Shown here one piece after another: positions 34,692 to 46,034 of a stretch of 64,000 nucleotides of DNA. A program made the position numbers and the translations under genes. How positions within the stretch are numbered: the stretch's first letter is position 1; every line of letters begins with the position of its first letter. The notes beneath the pieces were generated by a model. That model made no database searches and was not told the origin of the DNA. It worked only from the letters and a program-made list of their open reading frames with translations. The DNA comes from Metaphire vulgaris (Eukaryota; Annelida; Clitellata; Crassiclitellata; Megascolecidae), in contig JACLAT010000128.1 of assembly GCA_018105865.1 (NCBI GenBank), positions 1 to 64,000 of the forward strand. The letters are read 5' to 3'.

Positions 34692-35938
34692 TACTACTAC
34701 CACTACCACTACCACCACCACCACCACCACCACCACCACTACACCACCACCACCACTACACCACCACCACCACCACCACCACCACCACCACCACCACCTG
34801 CACCACCACCTGCACCACCACCACCACCACCACCACCACCACCACCACCACCACCACCACCACCACCACCACCACCACCACCACCACCACCACCACCACC
34901 ACCACCACCACCACCACCACCACCACCACCACCACCTGCACCACCACCACCACCACCACCACCACCACCACCACCACCACCACCACCACCTGCACCACCA
35001 CCACCACCACCACCACCACCACCTGCACCACCACCACCACCACCACCACCACCACCACCACCACCACCACCACCACCACCACCACCACCACCACCACCAC
35101 CACCACCACCACCACCACCACCACCACCACCACCACCACCACCACCACCACCACCACCACCACCACCACCACCACCACCACCACCACCACCACCACCACC
35201 ACCACCACCACCACCACCACCACCACCACCACCACCACCACCACCACCACCACCACCACCACCACCACCACCACCACCACCACCACCACCACCACCACCA
35301 CCACCACCACCACCACCACCACCACCACCACCACCACCACCACCACCACCACCACCACCACCACCACCACCACCACCACCACCACCACCTGCACCACCAC
35401 CACCACCACCACCACCACCACCACCACCACCACCACCACCACCACCACCACCACCACCACCACCACCACCACCACCACCACTGCACCACCACCACCACCA
35501 CCACCACCACCACCACCACCACCACCACCACCACCACCACCACCACCACCACCACCACCACCACCACCACCACCACCACCACCACCACCACCACCACCAC
35601 CACCACCACCACCACCACCACCACCACCACCACCACCACCACCACCACCACCACCACCACCACCACCACCACCACCACCACCACCACCACCACCACCACC
35701 ACCACCACCACCACCACCACCACCACCACCACCACCACCACCACCACCACCACCACCACCACCACCACCACCACCACCACCACCACCACCACCACCACCA
35801 CCACCACCACCACCACCACCACCACCACCACCACCACCACCACTGCTGCACCACCACCACCACCACCACCACCACTGCACCACCACCACCACCACCACCA
35901 CCACCACCACTGCCACCACTACTGCTACTACTACTGCC

Positions 35939-35970
<32 letters not shown>

Positions 35971-35983
35971 TACTACCACCACT

Positions 35984-36024
<41 letters not shown>

Positions 36025-36026
36025 AA
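34642..36026. repeat. Very long CAC/CTA trinucleotide array
   Basis: About 1.38 kb, almost all CAC/CCA, framed by CTA/ATT triplets and broken by occasional ctgcacc units. Open frames of 417-488 residues in several frames (poly-His, Thr, Pro, Trp, Val, Gly) arise only because the repeat lacks stops. Confidence 0.98.
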
Positions 36027-36402
36027 CCACTACGGTGGCAGGTCATTTAATCCTAGTCTTTTAATCCCAGTCACTTAATCCCAGTCACTTAATCCCAAGT
36101 CTTTTAATCCTTGTGCAGATAATCCCAAGTCTTTTAATCCCTGTGCAGATAATCCTCAGACACTTAATCCCTTCAGTCATTCTAGTTTTAATTCATACAT
36201 GAGAGGCAGCCTACTCTTGCACTTAATAACAGAAACCCGGTTGACAATCCTATAGATGAAGCATTCTCCCCTTGCATATAATACCTTGACACATTTACAC
36301 CATCAATACCTTGAATTCATTCTATTTCAAATGCATACATGAGGCAGTCTACCCTTGCACTTAATGCCCTCACATAAACAGAAACCCGGTTGACAATCCT
36401 AT

Positions 36403-36410
36403 ATAAATCA
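36403..36410 (+). promoter_or_regulatory. TATA-like box
   Basis: tatataaa about 60 bases before the FLYWCH ATG. The 5' region also holds a duplicated block (gcagaaacccggttgacaat-like at about 36230 and 36381). Function not shown. Confidence 0.4.
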
Positions 36411-36466
36411 ATGAAAACAGTCAGTCAGTAAAATTTTAAAAGTTAACAAATCGTACTGTTAGAAAA

Positions 36467-36673
36467 ATGCCGTTAGAGTTAATAAAAAGTAGTAAAGGTA
36501 AAACGACACTAGTTCATGATGGATATGAATTCTGGCTAAGAAGAAAGGCGGTAAGTGGAAACATGAACTGGAGATGTACGAAACATCAATCACTAAAATG
36601 TCCGGCCACATTAGTGACGGCTAACGATGCAATAATCAAGGAGTTCTCAACGCACAATCACGAGTGTAACTGA
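36467..36673 (+). CDS. Single FLYWCH-type zinc-finger protein, 68 aa
   Basis: ATG to TGA, uninterrupted, filling the interior of the 36028-36904 element. It reads MPLELIKSSKGKTTLVHDGY, then FWLRR, MNWRCTKH, KCPATLV and FSTHNHECN. This follows FLYWCH order: an aromatic/KG start, GYxF, WxC, CPA, and a final HxH. The Zn ligands are the Cys of WRC, the Cys of KCP and the two His of HNH. FLYWCH domains bind DNA or proteins; here the finger is the whole protein. It might bind the subrepeats of its own arms, which is inference. Start context is aaaATGc. Intact codons inside otherwise dead repeats suggest youth or selection. Confidence 0.82.
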   Translation: MPLELIKSSKGKTTLVHDGYEFWLRRKAVSGNMNWRCTKHQSLKCPATLVTANDAIIKEFSTHNHECN

Positions 36674-37122
36674 GAGAAGGTGATGGCAAAGAACGCAGAA
36701 TTACATTGAATTACATCTTTAAATAGGTTTTTGATATCTTTGAGTGTCTGTGTATTATCTGCTCACCGGGATTAAAAGACTTGAGATTAACTGCACAGGG
36801 ATTAAAAGACTTGGGATTATCTGCACAAGGATTAAAAGACTTGGGATTAAGTGACTGGGATTAAGTGACTGGGATTAAAAGACTAGGATTAAATGACAGG
36901 GAACCTACTACTACAACGTACTGATTAATGTATGTAGCAGACGTAGCCTACTTTAATTGGGATACTGATGTCTTTATTTTTCTTTTTCCAGATTTCCTGT
37001 AGTTTCCCAATTATTGTCATTCCCAGTCCCAATCTTTCATTCTATCAGCGTAATTGCAAAATTGCCACTAACAGAAGATTGCGTAATGTAGTAATGTAAC
37101 TATTTCTGCTCAGAGGCGAATA

Positions 37123-37127
<5 letters not shown>

Positions 37128-37168
<41 letters not shown>
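37128..37168. repeat. (TA)n microsatellite
   Basis: About 40 bp of TA, followed by GAT repeats at 37205-37250. Confidence 0.95.
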
Positions 37169-37174
<6 letters not shown>

Positions 37175-37323
37175 CATCCATAGGTGACTCGTCATCTATG
37201 GATGACACCTGATGATGATGAATATGATGATGATGACGACGATGATGATGATAGTTATAATATTGAGATATCTGTTTATTCTAATTTTATGATGTTGATG
37301 CTTGTTGCAGATTAGGCCTAATC

Positions 37324-37393
37324 ATGGATACTCCGCCGCCTATTTACCTTCTATACAACACAAATTATCCACCTAACCAACGAAATGCTGGAG
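37324..37393 (+). CDS. Membrane protein exon 1
   Basis: ATG then 23 codons ending RNAG plus one base; donor G|gtaact. Opening Pro/Tyr-rich segment. Confidence 0.75.
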
Positions 37394-38671
37394 GTAACTC
37401 ATAATGTCAATTTCAATACTGTCCACTCTGTCTGCTATAAGTTTCTAAGAGTATATTGACACACGCAAGCATTGATGTTTCATTTAATATAATTAATGAC
37501 TGACTAGAAATCATAAATATTTTATTGTTCGCTAATCGCTAGAGTAATGTTTGGCGAGCATTTTTGCTGAAAAATCTGGCTGTAATTTTTTCAGAGAGAG
37601 TTTTTCGATTCTGACTGAAAAAATAATGTATAGATTCGCTTGTAAAATCCAAATAAAATATAAATGATGCGTCAAGTGCTGCGAAGATGTTGGCGCCTTC
37701 CGTCTCATCGCTGAGCCTTAATTTGAGTTTGATCATTTTACCAAAATTATTTTGTGGCTTTTGCCGCTCGTAGATGTTTTTTAGACAAAGGGTACTTAAC
37801 ATGATAAACAGGGCCGCCGAGAAAAGTTCCGGGCCCAGAAACAAAAAATTTGTGACGGGTCCCCGAAAAAAAATCATCAACTCTCCGAAAAACCTGACGA
37901 GCAAAAAAATAAAAAAAAATAAATAAACGTTATCGCTTTATCGCCTCTAAAAAACCTTATCCACTCTCCAGAACAGTCTGACAAGCAAAAAAACTTATCG
38001 GCCACGGGTCCCTGTGGGCTCCATGGGCCCCGGAACAATGTATCGGCTGCACCCCCTTCTCCTCAGGCCTGCTTATAAAGACAGTTAAAATAGTATTATT
38101 TCGTATAAACTGAGTATTATAAACTTTGCGTTATTGTTGTTGCTGTTTCTAGATGGACAACAGTTGAGTACGATGGTCATCTGTTTCATAGCACTGGGTG
38201 CCTTCATAGCGTTCCTTCTTATCATCGGTCTTATTATCTTGATCTACAACCTCTGCAGATACGGAACCTGTTGCCCGCCGTCTGCCTATTCCGGCGGCTG
38301 TTGCAACTATTGTTGTCCGTCGCCTGGATGTTTTCCCTGCTATTGCGCAACATGTTGCGACCAGCCTCCGCGTGGAGTCGAAGTCGTAAAACAATACCCT
38401 TCCATTCGATCTGTTCGTTCCTCTTCGTTTGGAGGGGGTTCTTATGTTGGAAGAGGTACTCGTTTTAATCAGGCTACCTACGTCGTCGACCAAGGCTCGA
38501 TACGCTCGGAGACGCTAGGCAAGTACTCAGGACGTAGGCCTATACTTATGGACGGATTAAATTCTCGATATCTGCTAACTACTATCTTTAATTTTAACTG
38601 GATTTTGTTAAATACATTGCATATGGCCCAGCGCCCAGCTGACTAGAAATTTCATTAAACGACTCTTTAAA

Positions 38672-38731
<60 letters not shown>

Positions 38732-38802
38732 AAAGAGCAGCAGAAGATAGAGAGAAATGGAGGAAAATGACTGTCAACCCTCTGATAGAGGACTACACAC
38801 AA

Positions 38803-38885
<83 letters not shown>

Positions 38886-39751
38886 GTATCAAGTGAAGAA
38901 AATCGAGTCAGTTTTAGTTAAAATGCTTGTTCAGCCATCAGTTTAACTGTACTATGCGCTGTTGACGATGTGTTTATGATAATATTGGAAATATTTCTTA
39001 ATTTTATCAAAGTGGCGATGTTGTCCTGTATGCAGGTCGTCGTCGTCGTAACAGCGTAATATTCGTCGACAGCGGAACCCTTTCCCGTCGACGACGAAGC
39101 ATCGGCGCTCCCGCTCGACCGCAGATCATCGTCGCAAACAGCCTCCCGGAGCCGTCGAGGGGACCGTCGACCGTCGCCCGTCGAAGCCTTCGCGCCCTCC
39201 CGGGACCGTCGTCGTCGTCGTCGTCGTCATCGGTGGCACAGGGCTGCAACACCCGATGCGCCCCCGTCTCGACGGGGAATCTCTTCGGCGGCGGCGGCGG
39301 CGGCGACGACGGAGACATCAGGGTGATCGTTCGAAACCAACCGTACGCGTCCCGTTCCTCCATAATAGAAGTTCCGCCGACGACGGTCATCGGTACGTCC
39401 TACAACAACTCCGGATTCGACAATTTCAACGCCTACCAGAGTGGAGGAGGATGTGGAGGAGGAGGAGGAGGAGGCTACAGCATTGGAGGAGGAGGAGGCT
39501 ACAGCATTGGAGGAGGAGGAGGAGGCTACAACATTGGAGGAGGAGCAGGAGGAGGAGGAGGAGGAGGAGGAGGAGGAATGTCGAATATCGGTTACGATTG
39601 TGGTTGCGGAGGACAACAACAGCAGAAAAGCACCGCTGCTTCAGTGGACATACACTTCGGTCAGGTTCCAGAATACACTTCGGACATCGGTATTGTCCAG
39701 CAGGGATCATCCACTATCTACCCCTCTCTGTCACAGCCGGCCTGCTACTAG
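37324..39751 (+). CDS. Single-pass membrane protein, Cys-rich and Gly-rich, 3 exons
   Basis: Join 37324-37393, 38153-38518, 39036-39751; 383 residues. Residues 1-30 are Pro/Tyr-rich (MDTPPPIYLLYNTNYPP). Residues about 31-53 are one hydrophobic helix (MVICFIALGAFIAFLLIIGL and on). Residues 55-92 carry 12 Cys in CC pairs beside the membrane, a pattern seen in S-acylated proteins. Exon 3 starts with Arg clusters (RRRRNS, SRRRRS), has a Ser run, then Gly repeats with YSI/YNI spacers, and ends PSLSQPACY. Both introns are phase 1; the second has a GC donor (CTAG|gcaagt). I know no family with this layout. It could be a membrane-anchored scaffold; function unknown. A possible acceptor (ttgttgcag) 12 bases before the ATG suggests a 5' untranslated exon. 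Confidence 0.78.
38153..38518 (+). CDS. Membrane protein exon 2 (transmembrane and Cys-rich)
   Basis: The acceptor is gctgtttctag. Contains the membrane helix, then GTCCPPSAYSGGCCNYCCPS and CATCCDQ, and a Ser/Arg-rich segment to SETL. The donor is TAG|gcaagt. A gt donor five bases later would break the frame of exon 3, so the GC donor is preferred. Confidence 0.8.
38675..38883. repeat. Two TTA arrays and a TTG array in the intron
   Basis: (TTA)n at 38675-38729 and 38802-38858, then (TTG)n to 38883. Confidence 0.95.
39036..39751 (+). CDS. Membrane protein exon 3 (Gly-rich tail)
   Basis: The acceptor is ctgtatgcag. 237 codons and TAG. Strongly GC-rich. The GGA-rich part (39440-39580) encodes Gly repeats. 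This frame was chosen because it joins exon 2 in phase and stays open through the Cys/Arg segment. Confidence 0.8.
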
Positions 39752-39879
39752 ATCCAGGTCAAGATTACGGAGCGGATTTTACGCTTGATCCGGAAAATCG
39801 ATCGCGCAGGATCTACCAGTGCCAAGTCATAAGTTTTTGGTGACATTGTCACAAAATCTGTTATCCAGATTATATATTT

Positions 39880-39957
39880 CGTCTTCGTCTTCTTCTTCTT
39901 CGTCGTCTTCTTCTTCTTCTTCTTCTTCTTCTTCTTCTTCTTCTTCTTCTTCTTCTA
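39880..39957. repeat. (TTC)n microsatellite
   Basis: About 78 bp just 3' of the membrane-protein gene. Confidence 0.95.
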
Positions 39958-39959
39958 TA

Positions 39960-40330
39960 GTTGCCTTGCATCCCTACGTTTACGACCATGGACCTCCGCA
40001 GCTTCGTGTCCTTTGTAGTTTGTAGGCCTTTTAGTTCCACTGCTGAAATTATACCTTTCATGTCATGCAACAGGCTGTCTATAAATGCCAGTTTTTGTTT
40101 CCCTCTTGCTCTTTTACAAACTCCATCCTTCCGGTTGTAACCAGATTTTGAAGATCGCATTTCCTCATTATGTGTTCAAAGAATCAGAGTTACCTTTTCC
40201 TTACAGCATGTATCAGTTTTCGTCTTGTGTTTGCCACTGCCAGGATTTCTTGGTAAGTTCTTCTAGGTCCATGCTACCTTCAACATGATTTCCAAAAACC
40301 ATATTTCCATCATCGCAGATTATAAATGCC
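39960..40330 (-). pseudogene. Non-LTR retrotransposon ORF2 C-terminal fragment
   Basis: The minus strand has SGYNRKDGVCKRARGKQKLA, FIDSLLHDM and LRRSMVVNV, matching the post-RT blocks KRxRGRQRxTFxDSL and WRSMVxNV of LINE ORF2. Frameshifted upstream. The ORF-like part is 39870-40160. Confidence 0.8.
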
Positions 40331-40339
40331 TTCTAGAAA

Positions 40340-41960
40340 ATCAAATGTTGATGTGATCTGATATATTCTGCAGCTAAAATGTTCACCGCTGGAGTAGGGT
40401 AACCTTCGTTTTTATCTAACGCGCCGTGAAATTTATAAATATAAACAAATAACTTGCACAGATTACGAAATAAAACATTTAAATTTAATTCCCTTCAATC
40501 ATGCAGAATATTGATTGGAACTTAGTTTATTTTTTTAAAAAACTAACGAGCAAAATCCATAGCAAAATTTTTTCATAGAAGTTAATTCATTTTTCTGAAG
40601 GTCAGGATTGCTAGGCCTAAACATGGTAAGCATGCAGATAGAGATTTTGAACGTTTCCTACAATACAATGACGTTTTCCTCTCAATAACATTAAGCAGAA
40701 TACCTGTAAATGGGGTGTATAGCATGACAGATTTGACAAAATTATCTATTTTCAACTAATATAGGGCCTAACTCCTCACTGAGCACAAAATCTGTCATAA
40801 ATATTAATCACTGACTGATGAGATTGCAAACTTAGCAAAACTGCCCGATTATTTTGAAACAACGAAACTAATTTTGCACAAGTTGTTTAGGTTATGGCTT
40901 TTAATGCAAATATTTCTTAAACAAAATCATTCAAGCATGCCTTTTTCCGTTTTACTGTGCCAGCCATGCTTTTTCTGTAGCAGAATTGTTTGATTTATAG
41001 TTTGATCACAATCACAATATCATAGTCGACGGTGACAACAGCAATAATTATTTTTGTAACTATGGCAAATATTTCGACTTCGAGCACACAATGTTGTACA
41101 TAGCCTAAAATCAATACGACGTGTATAATTTGTAGCTAGTTTATTTAACCAAATGATGTTACGCTTTAATTTAATAAATTAATTTAGTTTTTTTAAAAAT
41201 TCCGCTTCTCAAGGACTCAATACCGGATTTCTTTACGGCGGCAAAGTTCTCTTTACCATCCAATTGGATCTTTTAACATCGCCACCTTCTTACCTTCATT
41301 GACATGTCAGCGTTGTCAAAGCGCTTTTGACTTTGGCATTTTTAACTATGCTACAGCGCTATATAGGCCTAAATTATCCAATTAACATAACATAGCATAC
41401 GTAGCCTATTAATTTTGCTGCAACTGGTTCAGCCAAAGGATAATCCTACCTATGACTTGTATATAGAGGATTCTGAGGGGTTTGTAGCATATCGGTCAAA
41501 TGTACATCTACAATATCTATGAATGAGTTTTTAATTTAGACCTATAGGCGGAGATGTAACGCTCGGATATTAAATTCCGCTTGTGTTTTTAGTCTGAATC
41601 AGATCAGTTACCTTAAGCTACCAATGGACAATTAACAGTTTTTAGCACGTATTTTAACGTATGACTCTATCATACGCGTTATCATACGTGAGCAAAAATA
41701 CCAAGGCCTAAATAGGCATGAAATTGCGTCACTTACCGCAGTCTGTTAACCATTTACCTGCACAAAGAAATTAAAAGGGAAGCAAGTGTTAACAAAGTTA
41801 ATTTTGGGATCAGTTACTGTGCTGTGACATGGCGTGACGTTGCAATTGATATTGCTCGCTAAGTAAGCAAATTATAAGTAACCGAGCAGACTTATAAAAT
41901 ACGCGTATCATACGCGTATTTTATTTTTTATTCATACGCACGTATTTTAACGTATTTTAT
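40340..41960. other. No feature recognised
   Basis: AT-rich sequence. Repeated tcatacgcgtat words occur at 41640-41975. A LINE 3'-like ttgactttggcatttttaac lies at about 41330. Confidence 0.45.
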
Positions 41961-41964
41961 TTTG

Positions 41965-42273
41965 TCATACGCGTATGATCGAGCTTTGCCTTATACACTC
42001 GATTGTGTCTTTACAATAAACGTTAAATATTTTACAAACAGCCTGCTGGATAAGTCTATCCAAAGCATTTAACGTGCTTTTGTTAGGATATGTCGCTTCA
42101 GTGCCATACAAAACCAAAGGCAAACAATATGACTTAACTAGATTAACACAGATCAGTTCTGAAGAAGCTGATTTCGAATGATGATATATGCTGTTAAAAT
42201 TTCTATAGAATTTCAATTTAACTCCCGTAATGGAAGTTCTGAAGTAACGACCTGCCTTCAACACAACACCCAA
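41965..42273 (-). pseudogene. Non-LTR retrotransposon ORF2 fragment
   Basis: 102-residue frame with KLKFYRNFNSIYHHSKSASS, KSYCLPLVLYGTEA and LNALDRLIQQAVCKIF. This is the FYxxFNSIY...YCLPxLLYGxE block following the RT of many animal LINEs. Truncated at both ends. Confidence 0.82.
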
Positions 42274-42744
42274 ATATCTAATCTCCTGTACATAGGCCTA
42301 TGGCAAAGCAACCCATCCAACATTTTGAAATTTAATCTGTTATCGCTCATTCCATTGCCGTTTCAAACAGTAATTCAATAGGCCGCTGTTCTTGCTAAAT
42401 TAATTTATTTATTCCATTTTAACATCGGCTGGCACTATTCGTCTTGTGCTGAAATCGTGGGTTGCTGCATGAACCGAAGTACAACTGGACTTTCTTTAGT
42501 CTCTATATTGTCTTTTCAAAGTCGGCCTTGTTGCTTCCCCACTCTCGGTCTTGAGTCTTGACTGATCTCTGGAACTGACTTTGTCCGGCTGGCCACTAGA
42601 CTTCGGCTATAGCTATTTCAACTGTAGAATAAGCACCTAGTAATAAGCAACAACTACGGTACCTGCTTTCGAAAGCACTATAACTTAGAACTTCATGAGA
42701 TTTTACTTACTTAGTTTTTAAGGATTTTATACTTTTATTATGGC

Positions 42745-43826
42745 CAGGGGCGTAGATCTGTGTAAAAAGGTGGGTGGGTCCAAATGAAAATTTTAAATTG
42801 TGCTGTCACAAAACAATGTTTATTGAAACAAGCCTTGCCAGTGCTCAGTGGTAACAATTCAATACATTATTATAATTATCATACTTAAACCAGCAAACCA
42901 TTGCACATCAAGTCATCAAGCATTGTCAAATGTCAATTATGTGGAACTCGATACATGAATGAATTAATTCCAAAGAGCCCATACCAGACAAAGGTCAATA
43001 CAGGGCCTACCGGCGAACAACAAAGTATAATACTTGCAGAGATTGACAAAAAGTCTAAAAACAAATAGCAATGTACATGTAGCAATGCACTTTGAAACTA
43101 CAAACACAATAGTAAGTCACAATGCAATTGCTGCTGTAGTAAGCTCAATAGATCAGAGTTCCAGTCATGCCAGAATGTTCCCGAAAATGTTCTTGCGAAT
43201 TTCTGAACGACTCACAAAATCGTGCATGACTGCATCCATGTCAATGCGATTCAACAGATCCTGGTGAATGTGGCAAACTGCCACCGAGTTGAGCCTCTCC
43301 TGTGTCATCGTACTTCGTAGCCACGTAAGTGTCATAAAGTGAAAGCAACTAATCAAAATGAACTTAAAGATTAATCGTACTATTGAAAAGTGAAAACAAT
43401 TCTATTTTTGCATCAAACAAAATAAATTATTATCTAGAAGCACTTACATGATAAATGCAGGATAGACAGTAAATAATAATTAACAATTGCTAGCAGAAAC
43501 GTTTTCACGTTGACCGAACCAAAGACCTATAAATGACAAAATGGAGTCGTACGGATGCGAAAATGTGACCACGTTTATCCATGGAGCTAAATAATACCTA
43601 GATAGCCAGTCAGACGCGAGGATAGGAAACATCGCAGGTCTTTCTGGGTTACATAATTGGGGGGCAAAATAAATCTAGCTGTTCTCACTGCTTTACATAA
43701 TTGTCTCGCGAATAATAATAAACAATTCATCTCAAAAAGTGGGTGGGTTCATTGCCTGGCCGGACCCAGCTCCTAAAAAAGTGGGTGGGTCCGGACCCAG
43801 AAAAACACATAGGATTTACGCCCCTG
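42745..43826 (-). mobile_element. 1.08-kb hAT element with a dimerisation exon
   Basis: Ends caggggcgtagatctg and ggatttacgcccctg. Exact 8-bp duplication attatggc (42737-42744 and 43827-43834). It contains a minus-strand hAT C-terminus. Confidence 0.94.
43165..43356 (-). pseudogene. hAT transposase C-terminal fragment (63 aa)
   Basis: Reads LTWLRSTMTQERLNSVAVCH and then DAVMHDFVSRSEIRKNIFG. LRSTMxQERLNxLAxxxIH...F is the usual end of TTF-finger/hAT proteins. Only the dimerisation end remains. Confidence 0.85.
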
Positions 43827-43940
43827 ATTATGGCTATTAGAGTAAAATCTTGAAGATGTTATACAGTAGTTATTATAGATGGTGAAAGAGAGGTCGAATA
43901 AAGGAGAATCAATTGATTTTAGTCTACTTTTCAAAATCAC

Positions 43941-44015
<75 letters not shown>
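43941..44015. repeat. (TAA)n microsatellite
   Basis: About 75 bp, abutting a LINE fragment. Confidence 0.95.
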
Positions 44016-44016
<1 letters not shown>

Positions 44017-44021
44017 TAAGT

Positions 44022-44415
44022 ACAAAATGCTGCTGCACGTCTGGTGCTGGACCTGAAACCTCGAGACCACGTCACTCCGGCGCTTCAGGAACTTCATTGT
44101 CTTCCAGTCCAGTCACGGATACAACACAAGCTATGCACGCTGATGTTCTGTGCACGGAATGGTCTTTGTCCGACCTATCTGGCCGATCTGCTCCAAGCCA
44201 AAATCAACCGCCATTGGTAGACCAGGCCTACGATCAGCCTCTACCAGCCAATACCAGAAACCTCGTCTTCGGACAGTCATGGGGCAACGAGCCTTCTCGT
44301 ACGCCGGACCCCATGCCTGGAACGCCCTTCCACCAGCGCTACGGAACATAAAGTCGCCCGTCGCTTTCCGTAAACATTTGAAGACACATCTGTTTAATTG
44401 TGCATATAATAATTG
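44022..44415 (+). pseudogene. Non-LTR retrotransposon (CR1/L2-like) ORF2 C-terminus, frameshifted
   Basis: Frame 1: QNAAARLVLDLKPRDHVTPA to YLADLLQAK. After a shift near 44200, frame 2: GRPGLRSASTSQYQKPRLRT and RAFSYAGPHAWNALPPAL to LKTHLFNCAYNN-stop. Order and motifs match LINE post-RT regions; broken by the shift and a stop. Confidence 0.88.
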
Positions 44416-45022
44416 ACATAATTGACATTAATTGTAATGCGCTTGCTAACATTGATTGATTAGGCGCAATATAATAGCTAATTAAATTAAATTAAATAAT
44501 GTATAATCATAAGCCTTCAAAAGGCTTACTCATAATAGTAGTAGTTACACTTGCGCCCCTATGTCATTATAGTTGATCCATTGAAAATTATTAGAGTTCG
44601 TCGAAAACCTAATGGTTACAGATTATTTTGCGCGACCTTTGGTGTCACATATGGCATCAGCTCTTTCATGAGCTGATGACATGTGATCAGCTAGATTTTC
44701 GGATTAATAGCGAGTATGAAAGCCTACTGCATACTCGAGACCATGTGACATCGAGTGATAGGGACATGGCTGGCTTTGAATAACCACTAGAACGTTTAAC
44801 TCTGTATGGAGATTTTCTATCATAATATGACTGCAATGTACCTAGCTAATAACTATTATATCTCAACGTTTCAATAGCTGGATCGGACGGAGAGCATCCT
44901 AAAGTCAGTCCAGTCAGTCACTTGGACAGTCAATCAGCTAGTCATTCAGTCAGTTAGTCAGACAGTCACTCACTCACTCACTTAGACAGTCAGTCGATCA
45001 GTTAGTCGTGCAGTCAGTTTAG

Positions 45023-45408
45023 TAGGGCTGCGCCGAGTAACTCGAGTAACGCGAGTACTCGACTCCAAATTGGAGTCGAGTAATTTTTTTGGAGTCGAGT
45101 ACTCGCATAGAATAGCTAAATAAGGAATAGAATAGATAAATAAAGAATAACCAAAGAATTTCATTAAAATTTGGCCTACCATTATTACCGGCAAAATAGT
45201 TTCTGTTCTGTAACTTCTGTTATACTACACTTGAATACGCTTGAATATCCGAAAAATTGATATGTCACTGTATCTAGCGTTCTGCTTCGGTTAAATGAGG
45301 GCCATGACGCAAAAATCATGTATTTCCGGTTTTCCGCGAGTACTCGAGTACTCGCTAAGCTACTCGACTCCTACTCGACTCCTAAACTACTCGGTTAGCG
45401 CAGCCCTA
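45023..45408. mobile_element. 386-bp hAT MITE, TAGGGCTGCGCCGAGTA ends
   Basis: Inverted ends tagggctgcgccgagtaact and ctcggttagcgcagcccta. Exact 8-bp duplication cagtttag. The inner ends are dense in cgagtactcg words. Confidence 0.95.
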
Positions 45409-45905
45409 CAGTTTAGTCAGACAGCCAGTTATTCAATAAGTCAGTATGTCAGGGTCGAGTGAAGATTGATTAGATGAAACTCCAAACGTCGTTCTAATTT
45501 AGTCAAACGTCAAGTTAGTTCCTCGTTTGCAATCGCAAGCGAAGACACCAGATAATAATTTCGGAGTTACTGCAATTTGCTGACATGCAAGTGAACTGTC
45601 ATGTGACGTTTAAAACCATCGTACTAGGATGTTTTGTAGAACCATTTCGTCGCATACAGAGCAAACATTCATCCAATTAGTCAACACAAACCCTTGCCAA
45701 TTTGATAAGACACCATTGTATTTACTGTACAGAGAATATGCATTGGGAGAGGAAATTAGGAAGTATTGTATAATTAGTCAATGGGTGTAAGATCTGAAAA
45801 CTTGCGATTTGGAAGCTGATTCGAATTGTCAAATGCACTTTGCGATGAAGAACAACATTTTACACTATTAATAGGAATTCATTGAATTAAAATTATTAGT
45901 TACAC

Positions 45906-46034
45906 CATAGATGTTGCAAACGTAACACCTGAAATAAAAACGTAAAAACGCTGTTTTTCTGAAAATATAAAAACGTAAAAAACGCGTTTTTTTGTTGGCG
46001 TGAAAAAACGTAAAGAACGTTTGCAACATCTATG
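45906..46034. mobile_element. 129-bp palindromic MITE
   Basis: Ends catagatgttgcaaacgt and acgtttgcaacatctatg, with aaaacgtaaaaa words between. No clear duplication. Confidence 0.7.

Larger units (their letters stand above)
36028..36904. mobile_element. FLYWCH mini-transposon with perfect 107-bp inverted arms
   Basis: The arms 36042-36148 and 36791-36897 are identical as reverse complements by eye, and are built of subrepeats such as agtcttttaatccca and agtcacttaatccca. ctactactacaac (13 bp) flanks both sides (36015-36027 and 36905-36917); part of that is chance, because the target is the CTA array. FLYWCH fingers accompany Mutator-like transposases in animals, so a non-autonomous Mutator-type element is the best guess. 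No transposase is present. Confidence 0.85.

Noticed and set aside
34590..36078. Open frames up to 488 codons, poly-His/Thr/Pro/Trp/Val/Gly
   Set aside because: They exist in five frames at once and come from the stop-free CAC array.
39256..39843. 195-codon Arg-rich frame
   Set aside because: Shadow of exon 3 of the membrane-protein gene; it does not join exon 2 in frame and its Arg runs mirror the Gly codons.
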